A stretch of 5,658 nucleotides of DNA from Fulvivirga aurantia (GTDB lineage Bacteria; Bacteroidota; Bacteroidia; Cytophagales; Cyclobacteriaceae). The stretch covers positions 1-5,658 of the forward strand of contig NZ_SMMD01000687.1 of the NCBI RefSeq assembly GCF_009711475.1. Reading direction: 5' to 3'. A program made the position numbers and the translations under genes. Positions 1 to 5,658 of this stretch are shown one piece after another; within the stretch, counting starts at the first letter, position 1, and each line of letters begins with the position of its first letter. The notes under the pieces are model-generated. The model did not search any database and had not been told where the DNA came from. It saw only the letters and a list, made by a program, of their open reading frames with translations.

Positions 1-1
1 T

Positions 2-3000
2 TGCCTGATGGCATTTCATTTGGCAAGTGCACAATCTGATAGTACAGAAGTTGAAGTAGACTCTACCGCTATAGAAGAAAAAAAAGACCTACCTCTTAAA
101 GCAGAACGGATCATTAAAATCGATGTTGATAATGGCACATGGATTTCATTAGACGTAAGCCCTGATGGAAAAACCATTGCCTTTGATATGTTGGGTGATC
201 TATATACCCTACCGATCGAAGGTGGTGAGGCAAACAGAATTACAGAAGGCATGGCCTTTGATTCTCATCCAAAATTTTCACCCGATGGAAAGTCGCTACT
301 TTTCACCTCAGACAGAAGTGGTGGAAACAATGCCTGGATAATGGATCTTGAAACTGAAGAAACCACACAGGTAACTAAAGGTGATACCCACAATCTACAA
401 TCAGCCGAGTGGACACCTGACGGAAAATATATAATTGTAAGTAAAGGCACCCGAAATTTAAAATTACACCTGTACCATCGAGATGGTGGGTCAGGCGCAC
501 AACTCATAAAAAAACCTGATAACCTTAAAGCCGTAGAGCCGGCATTTGGCCCTGATGAAAGATACATCTGGTTTGCCAAAAGAACCGGTGCATGGCAATA
601 CAACGCTCAATTCCCTCAATACCAGGTGGCCACGTATGATAGAGAAACAGGCGAAATTGCTAACGAAACTTCTCGCTATGGATCGGCATTTTCTCCTACA
701 CTTTCTCCAGACGGTCAGTGGTTGGTTTACGGCAGTAGGTGGAATGATGAAACCGGGTTGATGGCTCGTAACTTACAAACCGGAGACGAAAAGTGGTTAG
801 CCTATCCTGTACAAAGAGACGAACAAGAGTCAATTGCTCCACTCGGGGTATTGCCTGCTATGTCTTTCACACCAGATAGCAAAAACCTGATCGCCTCTTA
901 TGGAGGTAAAATTTATAGTTTACCGATTGAAGGTGGTGAAGCTAAAAATATTCCATTCAGGGTAAATGTTGATCTGGAACTAGGTCCACAACTTAAATTT
1001 AACTATCCGATTAGTGACGAACCGATGATGACCGTGACTCAAATAAGAGACCCACAAGTTTCACCAGACGGTAGTCGCGTAGCTTTCACAGCCCTCAATC
1101 GCCTTTATCTAATGGACCTACCTGATGGTGAGCCCAAAAGAGTTACTGATTTTGAGTTTACAGAAGCGATGCCAACTTGGAGTCCTGACGGCTCTCAATT
1201 AGCATTTGTTACCTGGAATGATGCAGATGGTGGTCACATTTATAAAGTAAATGTAAAAGGTAGAGCCAAACCGGTGAAACTAACAGATCAACCGGCTGTA
1301 TATTCTGAACCCGCCTGGAGCTTCTCAAAGGACAGGGTTGTTTTTCTTAAAGGCTCAAAGCAAACCTATAAAGACGGTGATGGCCCGTTTACTTTTGGCA
1401 CACAAGAAGACCTCATGTGGATTTCTTCAAACGGAGGCAAAGCACAGTTTATAGAAAAAGCCAAAGGTCGTTCTACTCCACACTTTGTAAAAAATGATGA
1501 CCGTATTTATTTATATCATTCAGAAAAAGGCCTTACCTCTATTCGTTGGGACGGCACAGACGAAAAAGAATTAATAAAAATAAGTGGAATCACTACTTAC
1601 GGAGCGATAAGAGATATCATTGATCATCATAGCTTACCGGAAACTATGAGTGAGCCTGCTAAAAAACCATCAAAAGCCAGCGTTATTCTTATGGCTCCCG
1701 AAGGTGACAAGGCCATCGCTCAAATCAATAATGAGATATATACGGTGACTATCCCCTACATAGGTGGTGAAACCATAACAATTAATGTAGCCGATGCATC
1801 AAAAGCATCTTTTCCTGCTACGCAACTGACTACAATTGGAGGGCAGTTTCCTTCATGGGGTAGAAATGCAGAAAATGTGTATTGGTCTATAGGTAATGCA
1901 TTTTTTACTTATAACCTGGCTGACGCTAAAGCGAAGGAAGAAGAGCTGGAGAAAAAGAAAAGTGGTGACAAAGACGAAGAGAAAAAAGATAGTGAATCAA
2001 CAGAGGATGAAAAAAAGGAAGATGAAGGCTATAAAGCAAAAGAGCTTCGTATAAAAGTAGAAGTAGAGAGAGACATTCCTCAAGGTTCTGTTTTGCTGAA
2101 AAATGCTCGTCTAATTACTATGAAGGGCGATGAAATCATAGAGAATGGTGATGTGCTTATCGAAAACAATCGCATAAAACGTGTTGGCGTATCTGGCTCA
2201 ATCGAGGTTGATAGCAAAGTGGAAGTTATGAATATGAGTGGCAAAACTATCGTTCCTGGTTTTGTAGATACACATGCACACATGTGGCCGGCATGGGGTG
2301 TTCATAAAAACCAAATCTGGATATATGCAGCAAATCTTGCATACGGTGTAACCACCACGAGAGATCCCCAAACCGCAACTACCGATGTATTAACTTATGC
2401 AGATATGGTAGATGCGGGTATGATGTACGGGCCTCGGGTTTATTCCACAGGACCTGGAGTAGGATTTTGGGCTTATAATATCAAAAGCCTTGATCAGGCA
2501 AGAAGTATACTGAAGCAGTATTCGGAATATTATAATACGAAAACCATTAAAATGTATCTCACGGGTAATCGTAAACACAGGCAATGGATCATTATGGCGG
2601 CCAAAGAGCAGGAGCTTATGCCAACAACAGAAGGTGGCTTGGATTTTAAGCTTAATGTTACCCAAATCATAGATGGTTATCCGGGTCATGAGCATAGTTT
2701 CCCTATCTACCCACTGTATGATGATTTTATAAAATTCGTTTCTGAATCTAAAACAGCTTACACACCAACATTGCTTGTTGCGTATGGCGGTCCGTGGGCT
2801 GAAAATTACTATTACGCTACAGAAGATGTACAAGGCGATGACAAGCTAAACTTCTACACACCTAAATCTGAGCTGGACGCAAAATCGAGAAGAAGAAATG
2901 CCGGTTGGTTTATGGACGAAGAACATGTATTTGAAGATCACGCTGTATTTGTAAAAGATTTAGTTGAAGCCGGTGGTTTAGCGGGTGTTGGTTCTCACGG

Positions 3001-3349
3001 GCAACTTCAAGGTTTAGGGTACCACTGGGAGTTGTGGAGTATGCAGTCTGGCGGACTCAGTACTCATGACGCTCTCAAGGTCGCGACTATACAGGGTGCA
3101 GAAGCTATTGGTTTGGAAAAAGACCTAGGCAGTATTGAAGCTGGTAAATTGGCTGACTTAATAATTCTTGATAAAAACCCGTTGGACGATATCAGAAATT
3201 CGAATGCCATAGATATGGTAATGAAAAATGGTCGCTTATATAATGCAGAAAATTTGGACGAGGTATACCCGGAGAAAAAGAAGGCACCAAAATTTGAATG
3301 GCACCAGGCGGCACCTGAGAACGTACCTGGAATACCGACAAATAAATAA
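2..3349 (+). CDS. Exported TolB-like propeller (PD40) / amidohydrolase fusion, 5' end cut by window
   Basis: This is a probable periplasmic or exported metal-dependent hydrolase; its substrate cannot be told from sequence. Numbering here starts at the ATG at base 8. The frame is open upstream of that ATG, and the first residues (CLMAFHLASAQ, then SDST) look like the hydrophobic end and cleavage site of a signal peptide, so the true start is probably upstream of base 1. Residues 45-640 carry repeated S/T-P-D-G turns (P at 52, 92, 137, 182, 234, 289, 353, 393) plus weaker copies near 436, 492, 563 and 615, typical of PD40/TolB beta-propellers. A charged linker spans about 641-679. The amidohydrolase domain follows: N-terminal beta-sandwich strands from about 690, the HAH metal motif at 756-758, YGVTTTRDP at 779-787, a candidate carboxylated lysine K848, TTEGG at 873-877, GHEH at 893-896, GSHGQ at 995-999, and GKLADLIILD at 1046-1055 closing the sandwich. 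About 1,100 residues is, from memory, normal for this fusion family. COG1228 includes imidazolonepropionase and prolidases, but the usual strand-8 Asp is missing. A strong terminator follows the stop. Confidence 0.93.
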   Translation, partial: CLMAFHLASAQSDSTEVEVDSTAIEEKKDLPLKAERIIKIDVDNGTWISLDVSPDGKTIAFDMLGDLYTLPIEGGEANRITEGMAFDSHPKFSPDGKSLLFTSDRSGGNNAWIMDLETEETTQVTKGDTHNLQSAEWTPDGKYIIVSKGTRNLKLHLYHRDGGSGAQLIKKPDNLKAVEPAFGPDERYIWFAKRTGAWQYNAQFPQYQVATYDRETGEIANETSRYGSAFSPTLSPDGQWLVYGSRWNDETGLMARNLQTGDEKWLAYPVQRDEQESIAPLGVLPAMSFTPDSKNLIASYGGKIYSLPIEGGEAKNIPFRVNVDLELGPQLKFNYPISDEPMMTVTQIRDPQVSPDGSRVAFTALNRLYLMDLPDGEPKRVTDFEFTEAMPTWSPDGSQLAFVTWNDADGGHIYKVNVKGRAKPVKLTDQPAVYSEPAWSFSKDRVVFLKGSKQTYKDGDGPFTFGTQEDLMWISSNGGKAQFIEKAKGRSTPHFVKNDDRIYLYHSEKGLTSIRWDGTDEKELIKISGITTYGAIRDIIDHHSLPETMSEPAKKPSKASVILMAPEGDKAIAQINNEIYTVTIPYIGGETITINVADASKASFPATQLTTIGGQFPSWGRNAENVYWSIGNAFFTYNLADAKAKEEELEKKKSGDKDEEKKDSESTEDEKKEDEGYKAKELRIKVEVERDIPQGSVLLKNARLITMKGDEIIENGDVLIENNRIKRVGVSGSIEVDSKVEVMNMSGKTIVPGFVDTHAHMWPAWGVHKNQIWIYAANLAYGVTTTRDPQTATTDVLTYADMVDAGMMYGPRVYSTGPGVGFWAYNIKSLDQARSILKQYSEYYNTKTIKMYLTGNRKHRQWIIMAAKEQELMPTTEGGLDFKLNVTQIIDGYPGHEHSFPIYPLYDDFIKFVSESKTAYTPTLLVAYGGPWAENYYYATEDVQGDDKLNFYTPKSELDAKSRRRNAGWFMDEEHVFEDHAVFVKDLVEAGGLAGVGSHGQLQGLGYHWELWSMQSGGLSTHDALKVATIQGAEAIGLEKDLGSIEAGKLADLIILDKNPLDDIRNSNAIDMVMKNGRLYNAENLDEVYPEKKKAPKFEWHQAAPENVPGIPTNK
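140..1927 (+). other. PD40/WD40-like beta-propeller region of the amidohydrolase fusion
   Basis: This is the domain region covering residues 45-640 of the first gene. Eight clear S/T/G-P-D turns, most followed by a hydrophobic strand such as IAFD, LLFTS, LVYGS or VAFTA, recur every 40-60 residues; further weaker blades continue to residue 640. About twelve blades would fit two six-bladed propellers or a similar pairing. One blade strand occurs in two near-identical copies 237 residues apart: YTLPIEGGEA at 66-75 and YSLPIEGGEA at 303-312. This suggests a duplication within the propeller region. In related proteins such domains bind peptides or gate access to a catalytic domain; that role is inferred here. 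Confidence 0.82.
1928..2044 (+). other. Highly charged Lys/Glu/Asp linker between propeller and hydrolase domains
   Basis: Residues 641-679 of the first gene are almost entirely Lys, Glu, Asp, Ser and Ala, with runs such as EEELEKKK, DKDEEKKD and EDEKKEDE. The coding strand is correspondingly purine-rich. It lies exactly between the last propeller blade and the first strand of the amidohydrolase sandwich, so it is most simply a solvent-exposed, probably disordered or helical tether. Linkers of this kind usually vary in length between close relatives. Confidence 0.8.
2081..3262 (+). other. Amidohydrolase (COG1228-like) catalytic domain
   Basis: Residues 692 to about 1085 of the first gene. 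The order of motifs matches a metal-dependent amidohydrolase TIM barrel flanked by a split beta-sandwich: sandwich strands (LLKNARLITM, then GDVLIENNRIKRVG), the strand-1 metal motif H756-A-H758, the family-typical GVTTTRDP, K848 in IKMYLTG where a carboxylated lysine would bridge two metals, then GHEH with H894 and H896, and a closing GKLADLIILDKNPLDDI. Two canonical ligands are not obvious: the strand-5 position reads PTTEGG with E875 instead of a His, and the strand-8 position reads GVGSHGQ with H997 instead of Asp. The family call is firm; assignment of individual ligands is inference from motif order. Confidence 0.88.
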
Positions 3350-3371
3350 ATTTTTCGTTTGTTAATTAGTT

Positions 3372-3403
3372 AAGAAGCTGTCCCGGTCGGGGCAGCTTTT
3401 TTT
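3372..3403 (+). terminator. Rho-independent terminator of the amidohydrolase gene
   Basis: The stem pairs AAGCTGTCCC (3375-3384) with GGGGCAGCTT (3389-3398) around the four-base loop GGTC (3385-3388). That gives ten pairs, nine Watson-Crick and one G-T wobble (T3381 with G3392). A run of seven T follows from 3397 to 3403, and the A-rich 5' flank (AAG at 3372-3374) can extend the stem into the T-run. It begins 22 bases after the stop codon at 3347-3349 and should separate the two genes transcriptionally. Confidence 0.93.
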
Positions 3404-3427
3404 GTGTCTGATTTTTTATATAATTTG
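3401..3427 (+). promoter_or_regulatory. Possible promoter of the delta-60 repeat gene
   Basis: The AT-rich segment after the terminator contains TATAATTTG at 3419-3427. This includes a perfect TATAAT (3419-3424) and resembles the Bacteroidetes -7 element TAnnTTTG with one extra base. A TTTG at 3401-3404 could serve as the upstream element, but only 14 bases separate it from the -7 box, shorter than usual, and it overlaps the end of the terminator T-run. Initiation just downstream would leave a leader of roughly 20-25 bases before the ATG at 3457. No purine-rich ribosome binding site is present in that leader, which is usual for Bacteroidetes. Confidence 0.35.
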
Positions 3428-3456
3428 TGCATTTATTTTAATTCTAACTTTTTAAC

Positions 3457-5658
3457 ATGAACCTTAGAACGCTTACTTTATGTTTATTGCTCTTCACAAT
3501 TGGAGGGTTACAAGCTCAAACTGTTGATCCAACATTTAATTCACCTACTCCACTCAAAAGTGCTGATGTAGAAAAAATTCTTACGCTAAGTGACGGTAAG
3601 CTATTAATCATCGGGCAAATAGACCAATACGAGGATGTACCTGTTAATGGCGTTATAAAATTAAATACCGATGGCACGCTAGATGAGTCTTTTACCTTTT
3701 CACCAGACTCACTTTATATTAGACATGCAGAAGAAAGAAGCAACGGAAATATCGTGCTTGCTGGTTGGGGTACATTGGTTGAGATAACAGCCACTGGAGA
3801 AGTCGTGTATATAACTGAAGAAATCAAAAGTATTAGTAGGATTAAACTGCAGCCTAATGATCAACTTCTTATCAGTACATATTACAGCGAGACACCAGAG
3901 GGTTATCTATTACGATTAAATTCAGATAATTCTCTAGATGAAACATTTACGAATGCTACACAATTCAATAGCACAATATATGATATCGAAATCACGACCG
4001 ACAAAATCGTGCTGGCAGGAAGTTTCTCTGAGGTTAACTCAACCGTTAAAAATGATATCGTAAAACTAAATTTTGATGGCACGTTAGACACTTCATTTGA
4101 CACAGGTGATGGTACTGATGACAATATCGGTGATATCACGCTTCAAGCTGACGGTAAGATTTTATTAGGTGATACTTACTTAAATACTTTCAATGGAACT
4201 TTTACAAATGGTACAGCCCGCCTAAATGTTGATGGAAGTCTGGATACAAGTTTTAATCCACCTTTCGAAATCAGCGGATCTGTAAGTAAACTGGTGTTAC
4301 AGGGTGATAAAATACTGCTTTACTCTAGTTTATATTTTGACGAAACCAATAACGGTGATTTTTTATGGAGAATGAATGCTGATGGCTCCGAAGACCTGTC
4401 ATTTAACAGAGTAGAATATTGCGAGGCATACACAGCTGAAATAGCCGTTCTCTCAGATGGTGTTTTACTTAATGAAGACATCTGTAATGGCTCCAAATAT
4501 GGGCTAACCAAAACGGATGCTGACGGTAATATAAACCTTAGTTTTAACCCTGAAATTTATAGAGAGGGTGGTTTTTTAAGCGGAAAACTGCATGAAAATA
4601 AGCTATATGTTACCGGAGATTTTATTAAAGTGAATGAACACCCTACTAATGATTTTGCTGTAGTCAATCTTGATGGTAGTGTCGATACCGGTTTTTCAAT
4701 AGCTGAAGATTTCGGAAGACCAAGCCATTTTCAAATTCTTGATAATGGCCAAATTATGTACAGCGTTGGTAATGAGTTTTTTAAACTTAATAATGATGGA
4801 TCGGTGGATCCATCATTTTCATGGGCACCCTTCGGAGAGTTGTACTATATCTCTTACTTCGAGGTCCTTGATAATGGAAAAATAATCGCGTATAACGCCA
4901 ATAATTTGTATCGATTAAATGCTGACGGAACAGAGGACCCAACTTATCAAAATGGTTCAGGAACGGGCGGTGCCAATTCTTCAGCTTATGGAATAGGTTT
5001 CCAATCAAGTGGTAAACTAGTTATTGGCTCTGCTTTTGATTCTTATGACGGTACACCCGTTAACAGAATGATGAGGCTAAATGAAGATGGTAGCCTGGAT
5101 GATACTTTTGACTTAGGTACTGGTCCTAATGAAGATATTACAGATATTCTAATTTTATCAAATGACGAAATAATAGTTTTGGGATATTTTGATGTGTTTG
5201 ATGGGCAAACTACTAATGGTGTGGTGAGAATAGATGCAGATGGTGGGTTTCAAAATTCTTATGATTCTTTGAGTCAGTTCAATTATTTACTCAGTGAATA
5301 CGACAACGGATTTTTGACAACACGATTTTCTAATGGAGTCAGATCTTTGGAAAAATATAACTTTGACGGATCTATTGACACTGAATTTCTTCTGGACAGT
5401 GTGAGTTGGGTAAATGACATCGTACTCGAATCAGATAGCTCCAAAGAAATGTATTTACTTGGTAGTGTAGCTAATAATGGGTCTTACCTAGACGGTATCA
5501 TAAAGGTGAAAGTAACTGATCGACCTGTAATCACCGGTCTGGTGCAACCACTTTCAACTATGGAAGAGACCCCTTTATCAATTTCATTATCAGACCTTAC
5601 AGTTGAAGACTCAGATAGCAGTTATCCGGATGATTTTACACTTACTATTCAAAAAGGT
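3457..5658 (+). CDS. Exported delta-60 repeat protein with cadherin-like domain, 3' end beyond window
   Basis: An uninterrupted frame of 734 codons starts at ATG 3457 and leaves the window without a stop. The start is supported by an immediate signal peptide: MNLRT, then a hydrophobic core (LTLCLLLFTIGGL), with likely cleavage after LQA or LQAQ at residues 20-21. The mature protein opens at once with VDPTFN, the half-motif of a delta-60 repeat (TIGR02608 / DUF5122 type). Units of the form LNxDGxLDxSF follow, with the LDxSF Asp or its equivalent at residues 24, 76, 161, 211, 263, 313, 360, 410, 451, 494, 548, 599 and 641; the strand QADGKILLG (230-238) is a typical mid-unit. From residue 689 (PVITG, then PLSTMEETPLSISLSDLTVEDSD) the sequence becomes a cadherin/Ig-like domain of the kind found in tandem in large Bacteroidetes surface proteins. 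The role is unknown; a secreted or surface-anchored protein is inferred. A C-terminal sorting domain, if present, is outside the window. No enzymatic motif is visible. Confidence 0.92.
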   Translation, partial: MNLRTLTLCLLLFTIGGLQAQTVDPTFNSPTPLKSADVEKILTLSDGKLLIIGQIDQYEDVPVNGVIKLNTDGTLDESFTFSPDSLYIRHAEERSNGNIVLAGWGTLVEITATGEVVYITEEIKSISRIKLQPNDQLLISTYYSETPEGYLLRLNSDNSLDETFTNATQFNSTIYDIEITTDKIVLAGSFSEVNSTVKNDIVKLNFDGTLDTSFDTGDGTDDNIGDITLQADGKILLGDTYLNTFNGTFTNGTARLNVDGSLDTSFNPPFEISGSVSKLVLQGDKILLYSSLYFDETNNGDFLWRMNADGSEDLSFNRVEYCEAYTAEIAVLSDGVLLNEDICNGSKYGLTKTDADGNINLSFNPEIYREGGFLSGKLHENKLYVTGDFIKVNEHPTNDFAVVNLDGSVDTGFSIAEDFGRPSHFQILDNGQIMYSVGNEFFKLNNDGSVDPSFSWAPFGELYYISYFEVLDNGKIIAYNANNLYRLNADGTEDPTYQNGSGTGGANSSAYGIGFQSSGKLVIGSAFDSYDGTPVNRMMRLNEDGSLDDTFDLGTGPNEDITDILILSNDEIIVLGYFDVFDGQTTNGVVRIDADGGFQNSYDSLSQFNYLLSEYDNGFLTTRFSNGVRSLEKYNFDGSIDTEFLLDSVSWVNDIVLESDSSKEMYLLGSVANNGSYLDGIIKVKVTDRPVITGLVQPLSTMEETPLSISLSDLTVEDSDSSYPDDFTLTIQKG
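3523..5394 (+). repeat. Tandem delta-60 repeat array (about 14 units, protein level)
   Basis: Residues 23-646 of the second gene consist of degenerate repeats of about 41-54 residues built around LNxDGxLDxSF. The clearest are KLNTDGTLDESF (68-79), KLNFDGTLDTSF (203-214), RLNVDGSLDTSF (255-266) and RLNEDGSLDDTF (540-551). Eroded ones include TKTDADGNINLSF (351-363) and RIDADGGFQNSY (591-602). The 85-residue gap between units at 76 and 161 hides one more degraded copy, VEITATGEVVYI near 108-119. The units diverge strongly at DNA level, so this is an old protein repeat, not a recent tandem duplication. The fold is probably beta-propeller-like, each unit one blade (inference). Confidence 0.88.
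4792..4817. repeat. Perfect 11-bp inverted repeat inside the delta-60 gene
   Basis: The arm AATGATGGATC (4792-4802) is exactly complementary to GATCCATCATT (4807-4817), with the four-base loop GGTG between them and four T at 4816-4819. It lies over the codons for a delta-60 core (N-D-G-S-V-D-P-S-F), so part of the symmetry comes from the motif's codons (GATGGA against TCCATC). In mRNA it would form a stable hairpin. Whether it has any role in pausing, transcript stability or recombination is not shown by the sequence. Confidence 0.75.
5521..5658 (+). other. Start of cadherin/Ig-like domain in the delta-60 protein
   Basis: Residues 689-734 of the second gene switch from delta-60 units to a different fold signature: PVITG, then LSTMEETPLSISLSDLTVED and SYPDDFTLTIQKG. 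This resembles the first strands of cadherin-like or VCBS/tandem-95 type domains, where a short linker PVITG is followed by an E-E/D-T-P-L strand and a D-x-D calcium-type turn. Such domains usually occur in tandem in large adhesion or surface proteins. The domain is cut by the window edge, so its completeness and copy number are unknown. Confidence 0.7.

Noticed and set aside
265..603. 112-codon open frame on the - strand and a 71-codon + frame at 546-761
   Set aside because: Both overlap the PD40 propeller coding sequence out of frame. Their translations show no domain or signal, while the overlapping frame has regular S-P-D-G repeats.
2390..2833. 147-codon open frame on the - strand
   Set aside because: It lies fully inside the amidohydrolase domain, whose + strand frame has conserved catalytic motifs across the same bases. 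The - strand translation has no recognisable domain and no separate promoter or spacing, so it is a shadow frame.
3457..3486. Lipoprotein signal suggested by Cys9 in the second gene
   Set aside because: The residues before Cys9 are L-T-L, with Leu at -1 instead of Gly, Ala or Ser, and the hydrophobic core continues after the Cys. An ordinary signal peptide cleaved near Ala20-Gln21 fits better.
3982..4136. Recurring GATATC words in the delta-60 gene
   Set aside because: They fall in frame on Asp-Ile or similar codons at irregular spacing and are expected in AT-rich DNA encoding Asp/Ile-rich repeats. No operator-like arrangement is seen.
3903..5008. Short - strand open frames (3903-4139, 4320-4511, 4787-5008)
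   Set aside because: All sit opposite the delta-60 repeat gene, whose + frame is continuous and repeat-bearing. The antisense translations reflect only the repeated motif read backwards.
1..5658. Mobile element, CRISPR array, tRNA/rRNA or phage feature
   Set aside because: No transposase or integrase motifs, no regularly spaced identical repeats, no tRNA-like cloverleaf and no rRNA signature were seen on either strand. Nearly all bases are explained by the two genes and the terminator/promoter gap.

Overview
The window holds two protein-coding genes on the + strand, both cut by the window edges, with a short intergenic region between them. The DNA is AT-rich. Both proteins look exported, no purine-rich Shine-Dalgarno sequence precedes the second gene, and both architectures (a TolB-type propeller fused to an amidohydrolase, and delta-60 repeats leading into a cadherin-like domain) are common in marine and soil Bacteroidetes. 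I therefore infer a Bacteroidetes chromosome, perhaps of the Cytophagales/Flammeovirgaceae type. This assignment rests on style and architecture, not on a marker gene.

Region 1 (1-3349) is nearly all of a large exported amidohydrolase. The reading frame is open to the left edge. The first visible residues look like the end of a signal peptide, so the true start lies upstream of base 1. Residues 45-640 (counted from the ATG at base 8) form a PD40/WD40-like beta-propeller region with many S/T-P-D-G turns. A highly charged Lys/Glu/Asp linker follows at about 641-679, and then a C-terminal amidohydrolase domain of the COG1228 type at about 690-1085.

Region 2 (3350-3456) is a 107-base intergenic gap. 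It has a textbook Rho-independent terminator at 3372-3403 and an AT-rich segment that probably carries the promoter of the next gene. The two genes are therefore likely to be transcribed separately.

Region 3 (3457-5658, running off the right edge) is the first 734 codons of an exported repeat protein. It has a signal peptide, then about 14 delta-60 repeats (13 clear, one eroded) with a period near 50 residues, then the start of a cadherin/Ig-like domain. The rest of the gene, probably with more such domains and possibly a type IX secretion sorting tail, lies outside the window.

Nothing links the two genes functionally beyond export and beta-propeller-like architecture. I see no mobile element, CRISPR array, RNA gene, defence locus or other new system. 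The most interesting points are the non-canonical metal-ligand pattern of the amidohydrolase, the repeat count and transition in the delta-60 protein, and a perfect 11-bp inverted repeat inside that gene.
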